From Parvibaculaceae bacterium (GTDB lineage Bacteria > Pseudomonadota > Alphaproteobacteria > Parvibaculales > Parvibaculaceae), in contig JAPWJY010000003.1 in NCBI GenBank assembly GCA_028283765.1, positions 186,001 through 250,000 of the forward strand: a DNA stretch of 64,000 nucleotides, given 5' to 3'. Positions within the stretch are counted from its first letter, which is position 1; every line of letters begins with the position of its first letter. Of this stretch, positions 37,001 to 45,717 are shown in pieces. Below the pieces are notes generated by a model. The model saw only the letters and a list, made by a program, of their open reading frames with translations. It was not told the origin of the DNA and ran no database searches. The position numbers were made by a program, and so were the translations under genes.

Positions 37001-37827
37001 TCAAGCAAGGTCTTTCCCCTTTCGTCGCCACCTGCATGGTGCTGGGCTTCATCTTTCTCTATGCGCCCATCCTGCTCATGATCCTCTACTCGTTCAACGA
37101 GTCGCGCCTTGTGACCGTGTGGGCGGGTTTCTCGATCAAGTGGTACGTGTCGCTGTTCTCCAATACGCAGGTGCTTTCCGCTGCCTGGCTTTCGATCGAG
37201 ATCGCCTTCATCACGGCCGTGCTTTCCGTCATATTGGGGACCATGGCGGCGGTGGTGCTGGTGCGTTTCGGCAAGTTCAGGGGGCGGACGGCCTTTACAG
37301 GCATGATCGCCGCCCCGCTGGTGATGCCGGACGTGATTCAGGGCCTGTCGCTGCTGCTGCTGTTCGTTCTGATCCAGCAATTGTTCGGCTGGCCGGCGCG
37401 CGGCGCGCTCACCATCATCATCGCCAACACCAGCTTCTGCGCCTCCTATGCCGCCGTCGTCATCCAGTCGCGGCTCGCCAGCATGGACCGCTCGTTCGAG
37501 GAGGCGGCGCGCGATCTGGGGGCAAGCCCGCGCCAGACCTTCTTTTCCATCACCCTGCCGCTCATCCGGCCCTCGCTGATCGCGGGCTGGCTGCTTTCCT
37601 TTATCCTTGCTTTCGACAATCTCGTGATTGCGAGCTTCGTCACCGGGCCGAGCGCGACGACGCTGCCGATGGTGATCTTCTCCAAGGTGCGTCTGGGCGT
37701 CAGTCCCGACATCAACGCGCTGGCGACGATCATCATCGTATTCGTCTCGATCGGCGTGATCGTGGCGGGGCTCATCCTGCAAAAGCAGGCGGCCGACCGG
37801 TTGAAAGTGCAGGGAGCGGCGGGCTAG
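36997..37827 (+). CDS. potI: Polyamine ABC transporter permease
   Basis: A 276-residue permease of the PotI/PotC type with about six membrane segments. The FNESRLVTVWAGFSIKWYVSL region after the first segment is typical. The EAA loop is EEAARDLGASPRQTFFSITL. It is translationally coupled to potH (ATGA). It converges on the MFS gene with the two stop codons overlapping by 4 bases (37824-37827) and no visible terminator. Confidence 0.92.
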   Translation: MIKQGLSPFVATCMVLGFIFLYAPILLMILYSFNESRLVTVWAGFSIKWYVSLFSNTQVLSAAWLSIEIAFITAVLSVILGTMAAVVLVRFGKFRGRTAFTGMIAAPLVMPDVIQGLSLLLLFVLIQQLFGWPARGALTIIIANTSFCASYAAVVIQSRLASMDRSFEEAARDLGASPRQTFFSITLPLIRPSLIAGWLLSFILAFDNLVIASFVTGPSATTLPMVIFSKVRLGVSPDINALATIIIVFVSIGVIVAGLILQKQAADRLKVQGAAG

Positions 37828-39011
37828 GAACCGGCTCTCTTGTCCGTGACGGCCCTGTCGTGGCGGTGGTGCAGAAGAGCGGCCACCGTCACCATGAGGC
37901 CGATCAGGGCCAGAACCAGCCCGAGCCCCGGCGCGCCGAGGCTCTGGATGGCATAGCCGATGAGCGGCGGCCCGATCACGCCGCCGAGCGTCTGGCAGAT
38001 GGCGAGCCGGGCGATGGCGCCGGAGAGGGCGCGGGGCGCGACCACCCGGGAAATGGTCATGGTCGCCCAGCTGTAGAAGCAGCCGATGGCGATGCCCGCA
38101 AAGAAGATCGCGGCAGGGCCCAGCACCGTATCGAGCAGGAAAACGAGAAACAGGCCCGCGACGAGATTCGAGACGCCCAGCAGCGTCCGCAGCCGCTCCG
38201 GGCCGATGCGGTCGACCAGCAATCCATAAGGCACCTGCAGCAGACCCGAGCCAAGGCAGAACAGGCTTGCGGCCAGCAGGGGGGAGTGTCCGTTCATCAT
38301 GTCCGCAGGCACGATGGCGGGCAGAAACACGAAGGTGCCATGCAGCACCGCGCCCCCCGAGAACGCGGCGAAGAGTGCAAAGCGGATGCCCCTGGTGGAT
38401 GTCTTTTCCCTTGTGCCGGCAATTGCCCTTTCGCCGCCGGTGCGGGGCAGCAGCCGTCCGGCGATGAGGGCGGCGATGACGCCCGGGATGGTCAGCAGGC
38501 CCAGCATGATGAAGGGCATGGCCCCGCTCATGCCGGTTGCGACCGGGATCAGCGCGCCGACCGTGCCTGAAAAGGCGATCAGGGTTTCCTGCACGCCGAG
38601 CACGCGGCCACGCAGGTGAAGCGGGGTCTGGGCGAGCAGCCATGTTTCACCCGAAACCCAGCGAAAAGTCAGCGCCAGCCCGACGGCGAGGCTGATCACG
38701 CCCCAGAGGACCGGGCTGAAAAACAGCGGGAAGACAAGGCAGCACAGGATCGAGAGCAGCGCGCCCGCGACGAGGCACCACATGCCGCCGAGCCTGCGAT
38801 AGGCGGCATCGGCAAAGGGCGCGGCGAAGGCGACCGTGACGAAGGGGAGCGCCACGATCACGCCGGTTGGGCCGGGGGCGATGCCTTCTTCGGCCAGCCT
38901 TGAGGCGACCAGCAGCGGCAACGCCCCTTCCTGCATGGTGAGCGGAATGGTGATGGCCGTGAGAATGGCCCCAAGGCCCAGCGCCAGCGTGCGGGGGGAG
39001 GGCGGCGTCAT
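37824..39011 (-). CDS. MFS transporter
   Basis: A 395-residue protein with 12 hydrophobic segments, of the major facilitator superfamily. GLLQVPYGLLVDRIGPERL is the loop motif between segments 2 and 3 of the second half, and FRWVSGETWLLAQTP lies around segment 4. The pattern resembles YcaD-like transporters of unknown substrate. The start at 39011 (MTPPSPRTLALGLG) gives the usual length; the frame stays open upstream (ATG at 39122), and no start has a clear ribosome-binding site, so the N-terminus is uncertain. Confidence 0.85.
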   Translation of the reverse strand: MTPPSPRTLALGLGAILTAITIPLTMQEGALPLLVASRLAEEGIAPGPTGVIVALPFVTVAFAAPFADAAYRRLGGMWCLVAGALLSILCCLVFPLFFSPVLWGVISLAVGLALTFRWVSGETWLLAQTPLHLRGRVLGVQETLIAFSGTVGALIPVATGMSGAMPFIMLGLLTIPGVIAALIAGRLLPRTGGERAIAGTREKTSTRGIRFALFAAFSGGAVLHGTFVFLPAIVPADMMNGHSPLLAASLFCLGSGLLQVPYGLLVDRIGPERLRTLLGVSNLVAGLFLVFLLDTVLGPAAIFFAGIAIGCFYSWATMTISRVVAPRALSGAIARLAICQTLGGVIGPPLIGYAIQSLGAPGLGLVLALIGLMVTVAALLHHRHDRAVTDKRAGS

Positions 39012-39226
39012 GGTAAAAGAAGAAGGACGAGGCAGGCCGGACGGTGAATGATTGGTCACTGGAAGGGACTCTTGATGCAGGGTCCGCGCTACGGTGGCGA
39101 AGTCCGCGCGCAAACGATGCATTGTCCCGGACAAGGGGTTCGCCCACCCGGTGCCGAGGCACACTGTCCGCTCCCGGCAAGATAGCCGAGTGACCGGCAA
39201 AGGCAAGGCCGGGTCCCGGTCCTGCC

Positions 39227-39673
39227 TTACGACCAGCGCCCGGAGGCCTCCTCGTCGCTGTCCTGAGGCTCGACCCAGCGGGAGCCTTCCGCGCCATCCT
39301 CCCGCTTCCAGAAAGGGGCTTTCACCTTGAGCCAGTCGATCAGGAACCAGGCGGCCGAGAAGGCGTCGTCGCGGTGCGCGGAAGCCGTGATGACCAGCAC
39401 GATGGGGTCGCCCGGCAAAAGCGTGCCGTAGCGGTGGACGATGAGGCTGGCGTCGAGCCGCCAGCGTTCCGCGGCTTCCGCCTCGATGGCGGCGAGTGCG
39501 CGCTCGGTCATGCCCGGATAATGCTCAAGGTGGAGGCGCTTCACGTCCCTGCCATAGGAGGCGTCCCGGACAAGGCCGGTGAAGGTGACGGCCGCGCCGA
39601 TATTGGTGCGGCCCCCGGTCAGCTTTTCCAGCTCGGCGCCCACGTCGAACGGAGCAGTTTGAAGCCGGATCAT
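39227..39673 (-). CDS. moaE: Molybdopterin synthase catalytic subunit
   Basis: The large subunit of MPT synthase, which with MoaD adds the dithiolene sulfurs in molybdenum cofactor synthesis. The 148-residue protein has AVTFTGLVRD, LEHYPGMTERAL, IVHRYGTLLPGD and KVKAPFWKRED with the catalytic lysine. It starts 1 base after the moaD stop. The Moco product is used by MsrP encoded at 59 kb in this window. Confidence 0.95.
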   Translation of the reverse strand: MIRLQTAPFDVGAELEKLTGGRTNIGAAVTFTGLVRDASYGRDVKRLHLEHYPGMTERALAAIEAEAAERWRLDASLIVHRYGTLLPGDPIVLVITASAHRDDAFSAAWFLIDWLKVKAPFWKREDGAEGSRWVEPQDSDEEASGRWS

Positions 39674-39674
39674 G

Positions 39675-39929
39675 TCAGCCTCCGGTCACCGGCGGGAAAA
39701 AGGCGATCTCCGTTGCCGAGCGGATGGGATCGTCGAACCCGGCGAATGCCTGATCGATGGCCACCCTTACGGCGCTCAGATCGGCGAAGGCGTATTCATA
39801 GCCCTCGTGGCGGGATCTGAGCCAGCCGACCAGATCGCGCGCCGTCGCCAGATGGTCCGGCAGCTTCATCTCCTCCTGCCCATGGCCGACCTTCTCGCGG
39901 ATGGCGGCGAAATAGAGCAGCGTGGTCAT
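39675..39929 (-). CDS. moaD: Molybdopterin synthase sulfur carrier subunit
   Basis: An 84-residue ubiquitin-like protein ending in the diagnostic GG (PPVTGG), which is thiocarboxylated and donates sulfur to MPT. It opens LLYFAAIREKVGHGQEE. It overlaps pgsA by 4 bases and lies next to moaE. The pgsA, moaD, moaE order downstream of uvrC is a common alphaproteobacterial arrangement. Confidence 0.93.
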   Translation of the reverse strand: MTTLLYFAAIREKVGHGQEEMKLPDHLATARDLVGWLRSRHEGYEYAFADLSAVRVAIDQAFAGFDDPIRSATEIAFFPPVTGG

Positions 39930-40492
39930 CTGCCGTCCCCGATCACATGCCTGAGCCCAACCCTGAGATAATCATAGCCGGTATAAAGGGTCAGGATCGC
40001 GGCGATCCACAGCATTCCGGTACCGATCATGCTGGTGCCGGGCAGCACCTTGTCGCCGGCGGTGCCTGCGATCAGGAAGCCGATGGCGACCATCTGGAGA
40101 GTCGTCTTCCATTTGGCGAGCCGCGACACAGGCACGCTGACGCGCACCTCCGCCAGAAACTCGCGAAGACCTGAGACCAGCATCTCGCGGCAGAGGATGA
40201 TCAGGGCGGCCCAGAAGGACACCCCGGATATGGTGCCGTCATGGACCAGCGCCAGCAGCACGGCGGCGACCAGCAGCTTGTCGGCGATGGGGTCCAGCAT
40301 CCGGCCCAGATTGGATTGCTGCGCCCAGGCCCGGGCGAGATAGCCGTCGAAAAAGTCGGTCACGCCCGCAGCGATGAAAATCACCAGCGCCAGCCATCGC
40401 CCGGCGTCCCCGTGAATATAGAAGGCCGCGACGACAGCGGGCACCATGGCGATGCGGAAATAGGTGAGGACGTTCGGGAGGCTCCAGGGCAT
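39926..40492 (-). CDS. pgsA: CDP-diacylglycerol-glycerol-3-phosphate 3-phosphatidyltransferase
   Basis: Makes phosphatidylglycerol phosphate, the precursor of the phosphatidylglycerol used by Lgt. The 188-residue inner-membrane protein carries the CDP-alcohol phosphotransferase motif DG-2x-AR-8x-G-3x-D-3x-D, read in FDGYLARAWAQQSNLGRMLD then PIADKLL. It begins NVLTYFRIAMVP, as the family does. It overlaps moaD by 4 bases, and uvrC ends about 80 bases upstream. Confidence 0.95.
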   Translation of the reverse strand: MPWSLPNVLTYFRIAMVPAVVAAFYIHGDAGRWLALVIFIAAGVTDFFDGYLARAWAQQSNLGRMLDPIADKLLVAAVLLALVHDGTISGVSFWAALIILCREMLVSGLREFLAEVRVSVPVSRLAKWKTTLQMVAIGFLIAGTAGDKVLPGTSMIGTGMLWIAAILTLYTGYDYLRVGLRHVIGDGR

Positions 40493-40571
40493 TGGCTACT
40501 CTTGTGGCTCATCTCGTGACTCGGGCACGGGTGACACCATATCACCGGATGCGCGCAATCCTATCCGCCCT

Positions 40572-42494
40572 CTAGGAGGGATTTCCGTGAAAATGGTCGT
40601 AGACGGTCCGGGCGATCCGTTCGCTGATGCCCTCCACGGCCAGAAGGTCGGTGAGCCCCGCCCGGGCGACGGCGCGGGCCGAGCCGAAGTGCTGGAGCAG
40701 GGCGCGCTTGCGTCCCGGCCCCACGCCCGGCACATCGTCGAGCGGATTGACGCCGATGGCTTTGGAGCGCCGCGCCCGGTGGGTGCCGATGGCGAAGCGG
40801 TGGGCCTCGTCGCGCAGGCGCTGGAGGTAGTAGAGGACCGGGTTGCGCGGTTCGAGCATGAACGGGGCCTTGCCCGCCATGAAGAAGCGCTCGCGCCCCG
40901 CGTCGCGCTCCGGCCCCTTGGCGACGCCGACCACCGCAACCTCGGTGATGCCGAGTTCGGTCAGCACCTCGCGCGCCACCCTTGTCTGGCTTTCGCCGCC
41001 ATCGATCAGGATCAGGTTCGGCCATTGCGCCTGTACGCCGGGCTCGGCTTCCTCCTTCAGCAGGCGGGAAAACCGGCGCGTCAGCATTTCGTGCATCATG
41101 GCAAGGTCGTCGCCGCCCTGTTCGCCCGCCTGCGGCAGGCCCTCGCTCCTGATGTTGAATTTGCGGTACTGGCCTTTCATGAAGCCTTCCGGCCCGGCGA
41201 CGATCATGCCGCCGACCGCATGGCTGCCCTGAATATGACTGTTGTCATAAACCTCGATCCGCTCGGGCGGCGCGTCCAGACCGAAGACATCGGCCACGCC
41301 TTCGAGCAGGGTCATCTGCGAGGCGGATTCGGCCAGCCTGCGTCCCAGCGCCTCCCGGGCGTTGAGCATGGCATGGTCGAGCAGTTCCTTTTTCTCGCCC
41401 CGGTAAGGCACGCCGACGACGACCCGCCTGCCCAGCCGCACGCTCAGTGCCTCCGCCAGCAAAAGGCGCTCGGGCATGTCATGGCTGATCAGGACGACGC
41501 GGGGCGGCGTCCGGTCTTCATAGAACTGGGCGAGAAAGGCTTCGAGCACCTCCGGGGCCTCAAGCTCCTTGTCGTGGCGCGGGAAATAGGCCCGGTTGCC
41601 CCAGTTCTGTCCGGCGCGGAAGAAGAACACCTGAATGCAGGTCTGCCCGCCTTCCTGCCAGGCGGCGAACACGTCGGCTTCGACCACGGTGACGGGATTG
41701 ATGCCTTGGTGGCTCTGGATCTGGGTCAGCGCCCGGATGCGGTCGCGATAGATGACTGCGCGCTCGAAATCGAGTTCGGCGGCGGCCTGCTCCATCTGCC
41801 GGACCAGTTCCTGCTGGGTCCGCCGGGAGCGGCCTTTGAGGAAGTCGCGAGCCTCATCGACCAGCATGGCATATCCCGCCTGGTCGATTTCTCCGGTGCA
41901 GGGCGCGCTGCACCGCTTGATCTGGAACAGGAGGCAAGGGCGGGTCCGGTTCTCGAACACATTGTCGGAGCAACTGCGCAGCAGGAACGCCCGTTGCAGG
42001 GCGTTGAGCGTGCCGTTGACGGCGCCGGTATTGGCGAAGGGGCCGAAATAGTCGCCAGCCCGGTTGCGCGCGCCGCGATGCTTGACGACCTGTGGAAAGG
42101 GGTGATCGCCGGTCAGCAACAGATAGGCGAACGACTTGTCGTCGCGCATCAGCACGTTGTAACGGGGCTTCAGCCGCTTGATCAGGTTGGCTTCGAGCAG
42201 CAGGGCGTCCGTCTCGGTCGCGGTCGAGATGAATTCCATGGCGGCTGTGGAGGCGATCATGCGGGCGATGCGGTTGGTATGACCGCCGAACTTCGTATAG
42301 CTCGCCACCCGCTTTCTCAGGCTGCGGGCCTTGCCGACATAGAGCACGTTCCCTTCCGCGTCATACATGCGGTAAACGCCGGGGCTGTCGGGCAGCAGTT
42401 TGACCTTGGCCGCGATGAGGGCGGCGCCACCCAAGGCGTCCGTCTCGCCGGGCGTGGCGGAATCGCTGGGGTGAGAAGAATCGGTCTTGCTCAT
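40572..42494 (-). CDS. uvrC: UvrABC excinuclease subunit C
   Basis: The dual-incision nuclease of nucleotide excision repair. The 640-residue protein has the GIY-YIG domain ([20 protein letters not shown]) for the 3' cut, the cysteine-rich [20 protein letters not shown], the UvrB-binding UVR motif ([20 protein letters not shown]), the RNase H-like 5' nuclease ([28 protein letters not shown]), and a C-terminal HhH pair ([20 protein letters not shown]). uvrB is at 49 kb in the window. The gene precedes pgsA-moaD-moaE. Confidence 0.97.
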   Translation of the reverse strand: MSKTDSSHPSDSATPGETDALGGAALIAAKVKLLPDSPGVYRMYDAEGNVLYVGKARSLRKRVASYTKFGGHTNRIARMIASTAAMEFISTATETDALLLEANLIKRLKPRYNVLMRDDKSFAYLLLTGDHPFPQVVKHRGARNRAGDYFGPFANTGAVNGTLNALQRAFLLRSCSDNVFENRTRPCLLFQIKRCSAPCTGEIDQAGYAMLVDEARDFLKGRSRRTQQELVRQMEQAAAELDFERAVIYRDRIRALTQIQSHQGINPVTVVEADVFAAWQEGGQTCIQVFFFRAGQNWGNRAYFPRHDKELEAPEVLEAFLAQFYEDRTPPRVVLISHDMPERLLLAEALSVRLGRRVVVGVPYRGEKKELLDHAMLNAREALGRRLAESASQMTLLEGVADVFGLDAPPERIEVYDNSHIQGSHAVGGMIVAGPEGFMKGQYRKFNIRSEGLPQAGEQGGDDLAMMHEMLTRRFSRLLKEEAEPGVQAQWPNLILIDGGESQTRVAREVLTELGITEVAVVGVAKGPERDAGRERFFMAGKAPFMLEPRNPVLYYLQRLRDEAHRFAIGTHRARRSKAIGVNPLDDVPGVGPGRKRALLQHFGSARAVARAGLTDLLAVEGISERIARTVYDHFHGNPS

Positions 42495-42812
42495 TTGCCT
42501 TGTGAATCCCGGTTTCCAGCCCCTGGGTCCCTGGGCCTCCGGTTCTTCACCCCTGTGGATAAGTGTGTTGAGAAAGGCCGCGCCGGGATTGTCAAGATTT
42601 TATTACAAAGCGGCAACATTCTGCGGACAGTTAGCGGTCAGTGACTCCAAGTAATTGATTTTCCGGGAGTTTCAAGCCCGGCGTGAGGTGCCTGCCAGAA
42701 GGTGATTACGAATGATGATTATCATCTTTCAGGTATGAGGGTTAAAAGTGCCTGTGCACAAACAATCTGTAGGCGGCGAAAAGATAACCAAAATCGATGG
42801 AATCTGCGGGTT
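42495..42812. other. 318-base intergenic region between folB and uvrC
   Basis: No gene found. It should carry the uvrC promoter. No LexA-like site of the alphaproteobacterial GTTC-N7-GTTC type was seen near uvrC. A 13-base dyad GATGA-TTA-TCATC lies at 42714-42726. A GGGAGTTTCAAGCCC repeat (42665-42679) gives a short imperfect hairpin. Confidence 0.4.
42714..42726. promoter_or_regulatory. Fur-box-like dyad
   Basis: The core ATGATTATCAT (42715-42725) is identical to the centre of the classic Fur box, and 14 of 19 positions of that consensus match when extended. It is about 220 bases from the uvrC start, and no iron gene is near, so this may be chance. Confidence 0.25.
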
Positions 42813-43226
42813 TCAGACAGGCTTTCGTTCCTGTGCCCGTTCGATCTCGACGCCGACGCTGGCGGCTTCGGCGATGGCGGCGAGTTTTTCCACCCGCACC
42901 CGGGCCATCAGCACCCGGTTATCCTCAAGGCAGGCGGCTGCAATCCGCTCCGCCATGGTCTCGACAAGGCCGGTATGGCCGTTCTCGACGATCGCCTTGA
43001 TGCGGTTGGTCACCGTCTCATAGCACACGACATTGGCGAGCTGGTCGCCGTGGGTGCTCTCGCTCACGGTCAGGTCCACGTTGACCCGGACCGGCTGGGT
43101 CCGGCCATATTCATGGGCATAGACGCCGATCTGGGCTTCAAGCAGAAGGTCGCGCACGAAAACATGCCGGATCGACTTCGCGGCACTGGCGATTTTCAGC
43201 TGTGTGTCGGTGTCAGGCTTGCTCAT
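42813..43226 (-). CDS. folB: Dihydroneopterin aldolase
   Basis: Cleaves 7,8-dihydroneopterin to 6-hydroxymethyl-dihydropterin in folate synthesis. The 137-residue protein has VRDLLLEAQIGVYAHEYG, RTQPVRVNVDLTV, and GLVETMAERIAAACLEDNRV near the C-terminus, as in FolB. It starts 42 bases after the pteridine-reductase-like SDR gene, same strand, so the two are probably one message with a shared pterin role. Confidence 0.9.
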   Translation of the reverse strand: MSKPDTDTQLKIASAAKSIRHVFVRDLLLEAQIGVYAHEYGRTQPVRVNVDLTVSESTHGDQLANVVCYETVTNRIKAIVENGHTGLVETMAERIAAACLEDNRVLMARVRVEKLAAIAEAASVGVEIERAQERKPV

Positions 43227-43268
43227 ACCAGGTCTCCTGCGAGCGGCCGGGGAAGGGACTGCTCTGGT

Positions 43269-44048
43269 TCATTCGGGAATACCGGCCACATCCGGGGTCT
43301 CCCATGCGAGATGCTGGCCACCGTCGAGCGCGATCATCTGACCGGTCATCGACGTGGCCTTGAGGATAAACCGGACCGCCTCGCAAATCTCTTGCGGGGA
43401 GGTGCCGCGACGCAGAATGGTTGCGTCACACTGACGGTCGAAATCCGCCACGCTCTGGCGCTCATTGATCATGGCGGGGCCGGGGCCGATGCCATTGACC
43501 CTGATATGGGGAGCCAGCGACTGGGCCAGCACCTGCGTCAGGGTCCACAGCGCGCTTTTGGAGATGGTATAGGACAGAAACTTCGGTGTCAGCCGCCAGA
43601 CCCGCTGGTCGATCATATTGATGATATTGCCTTCCACGCCCTCGGGCAGCGCCCGGGCGAACGCCTGGGCGAGGAAGGCCGGGGTCTTCAGATTGATGTC
43701 CATATGGGCATCCCAGCCCTTGCTCGTCATATTATCGGCATCATCCTGCTGGAAGATCGAGGCATTGTTGACGAGCAGCGTGAGGGGGCCAAGCGCCTGC
43801 GCCGCCCCGGCGAACAGGGCTTCCGCCTCGGCGATGTCGGAGAGGTCGGCCTGCAGCGTGACAGCCCTGCCGCCAGCCTCGCGGACGAAGGCCGCCACTT
43901 CTTCGGCCTCAGCCTGTGAGTGATTATGGTGAATGGCTAGCGACCAGCCATCTTCGGCCAGCGTCATGGCGATCGCCCGGCCGAGCCGCCGGGCTGCGCC
44001 GGTCACGAGAGCCGTTTTTGGTGCCGGGGGCATGGTGTCGCTACTCAT
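43269..44048 (-). CDS. Pteridine-reductase-like SDR (PTR1/FolM type)
   Basis: A 259-residue SDR with the pteridine reductase variant of the cofactor motif, TGAARRLGRAIA, in which Arg replaces Gly (TGxxxRxG, residues 16-23). Next is IHHNHSQAEAEEVAAFV, then LQADLSD, NNAS and the catalytic YTISKSAL. PTR1 and FolM reduce dihydrobiopterin, dihydrofolate or dihydromonapterin with NADPH. The position just upstream of folB supports a pterin substrate. The start could also be a Met 5 residues later. Confidence 0.82.
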   Translation of the reverse strand: MSSDTMPPAPKTALVTGAARRLGRAIAMTLAEDGWSLAIHHNHSQAEAEEVAAFVREAGGRAVTLQADLSDIAEAEALFAGAAQALGPLTLLVNNASIFQQDDADNMTSKGWDAHMDINLKTPAFLAQAFARALPEGVEGNIINMIDQRVWRLTPKFLSYTISKSALWTLTQVLAQSLAPHIRVNGIGPGPAMINERQSVADFDRQCDATILRRGTSPQEICEAVRFILKATSMTGQMIALDGGQHLAWETPDVAGIPE

Positions 44049-44100
44049 GGATCGTCCGCTGGCAACAGGAAGAAGTCCGCCTCCCTTTACCAGATGCCAT

Positions 44101-44466
44101 TCACGGGAGATAGATGGCGTAATGCTTGCGTATTGGCTCGATGACCTCCCACACGCCCTTGAAGCCTGCGGGAATGACGAAGCCGTCGCCCGCCTTGACC
44201 TCGACCGCATGGCCCTGCTCATCCGTCAGGCGGCTGTGACCCGAGAGGATGACGCAATACTCATCTTCGACATAGTCGATGGTCCAGCTGCCGATGTCAG
44301 CTTCCCAGATGCCTGAGAAAAACTTGCCGTCGGCGGACTCGTAATGGTTCCAGGTCCGGTTGACCGGGTTGCCGGCGAGGATGGTTTCAGGCGCGGGAGC
44401 GCCTTCCTCAAGGGGTATGGCCGCATCGGGGAAGGTGATGATGGCGGTAGATCGGGCAGGGGCCAT
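44101..44466 (-). CDS. Cupin-domain protein (COG3450 type)
   Basis: A 121-residue single cupin. GIWEADIGSWTIDYVEDEYC and VILSGHSRLTDEQGH form the first cupin motif region; GDGFVIPAGFKGVWEVIEP is the second. The family (also called DUF861) is of unknown function, with ureidoglycolate hydrolase-like relatives. It ends 52 bases before the pteridine-reductase-like gene. Confidence 0.82.
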   Translation of the reverse strand: MAPARSTAIITFPDAAIPLEEGAPAPETILAGNPVNRTWNHYESADGKFFSGIWEADIGSWTIDYVEDEYCVILSGHSRLTDEQGHAVEVKAGDGFVIPAGFKGVWEVIEPIRKHYAIYLP

Positions 44467-44543
44467 GGTTGGCTCTCTCGGCAGGAGAAGGGAGCGACTG
44501 GCTTAGCCGGTCGGACGCCTCTTCCGCAAGGGAAACGATCCGG

Positions 44544-44816
44544 CTAGGTGCCCGCTGTCCCTGTGGACCGATCGCGGGATGAGCAATCATCCGGCAGGAT
44601 TTCGGGCGCGCGGCGCGTCATCATCTCCCGATGGAGGCGGATGACTGTCTCGCTGCCGGTCCGCACGAACAGAAATGGCAAAAGAGCGTGAACCATGCAG
44701 GCGAGCCCGGTTCCTGTGAAGACAAGGCCGAAGCGGAAGGCAACACCGAAGTGGCGCACCCAGCTTTCGCCCACGCTCTCGGGATGATCGGTGAAAAGGC
44801 GTTTGACTGGGCGCAT
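44544..44816 (-). CDS. DUF6356-like small membrane protein
   Basis: A 90-residue protein with one long hydrophobic region (about 24-50). RLFTDHPESVGESWVRHFGV and VHALLPFLFVRTGSETV are the features of the DUF6356 family found in alphaproteobacteria. The function is unknown. It is alone between the cupin and GST genes, all on the minus strand. Confidence 0.72.
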   Translation of the reverse strand: MRPVKRLFTDHPESVGESWVRHFGVAFRFGLVFTGTGLACMVHALLPFLFVRTGSETVIRLHREMMTRRAPEILPDDCSSRDRSTGTAGT

Positions 44817-44909
44817 GATCCGGTTCCGAAAGTCTCGGCTCCAGCATGGGTCGTTCAGTCTTGAAAAAGGGTTAACCGCCGGGCTGATGTACCCGGCTGC
44901 AAGGTGCGA

Positions 44910-45578
44910 TCAGAACTCGACGTCGAGTTCTTCCAGTTCCTCAGGTTCGCTCTGGGCGCCTTCGGTCCATTTCAGCACGGCCGGCAGGGACAGGATGCGG
45001 TCCCGGTAGGCGGCGATGGGGCCTTCCAGCGCGACATCATAGGTCGCAAAGCGCGAGCAGACCGGTGCGTACATGGCGTCGGCCAGCGTCAGGCTCTTGC
45101 CGAACAGGTAAGGCCCTTTGTAAGTCGAGAGGCATTCGTGCCATATCGTCACGACACGGTCTATATCGGCCTGCGCGCCCGCCCAGATCTTGAAGCCGGG
45201 AAAGTGGGCCCGGATGTTCATCGGGAGTGCGGAGCGCAGATTGACGAAACCTGAATGCATTTCGCCCGCGACCGACCGGCAATGGGTGCGCGCAGCCAGT
45301 TCCTTGGGCAGTAGTCCGGCTTCCGGATAGACTTCATGCAGATATTCAGCAATCGCCAGCGTGTCCCAGACCTTGATGCCATTATGGGTCAGGCGAGGCA
45401 CGAGAAACGAGGGAGACAGGTGAAGCAGCTCGGCGCGGGCAGTGGGATCGTCCAGCGAAAGAATGCTCTCATCGAACTCGACGCCGGCCATTTTGCACAA
45501 AAGCCATCCCCGGAACGACCAGGAAGAATAGTTCTTGCTGCTGATCGTAAGTATGGCCCGAGATTCTGCCGAAGTCAT
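44910..45578 (-). CDS. Glutathione S-transferase family protein
   Basis: A 222-residue protein with a thioredoxin-like N-terminal half. ILTISSKNYSSWSFRGWLLC contains the likely catalytic serine; SPSFLVPRLTHNGIKVWDTL has the cis-proline VP and the glutathione gamma-glutamyl contacts; DTLAIAEYLHEVYPEAGLLP follows. The C-terminal half is helical. The substrate is unknown. The start at 45578 (MTSAESRAI) has GGAG 5 bases away; a Met three residues earlier lacks proper spacing. Divergent from the PHA depolymerase gene. Confidence 0.85.
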   Translation of the reverse strand: MTSAESRAILTISSKNYSSWSFRGWLLCKMAGVEFDESILSLDDPTARAELLHLSPSFLVPRLTHNGIKVWDTLAIAEYLHEVYPEAGLLPKELAARTHCRSVAGEMHSGFVNLRSALPMNIRAHFPGFKIWAGAQADIDRVVTIWHECLSTYKGPYLFGKSLTLADAMYAPVCSRFATYDVALEGPIAAYRDRILSLPAVLKWTEGAQSEPEELEELDVEF

Positions 45579-45717
45579 AGGCTCCATCCTCCCATTCGCA
45601 CATGCAAACCGCCAGAACCCCAGCCCCTGCACCGTTCTCTAAAACTTAATTCACTTTTGTCTCGCGACGCAGCAAAAAATACACTAGCGTTCAATTAAAT
45701 TGGGGGAGCGGCGCATA

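Noticed and set aside
40464-42644. Very long plus-strand open frame opposite uvrC (726 codons)
   Set aside because: It is the antisense shadow of uvrC, kept open by high GC and codon bias. It has no family features, and the minus-strand protein is full-length UvrC.
42495-42812. LexA (SOS) box upstream of uvrC
   Set aside because: I looked for the alphaproteobacterial direct repeat GTTC-N7-GTTC and found none.
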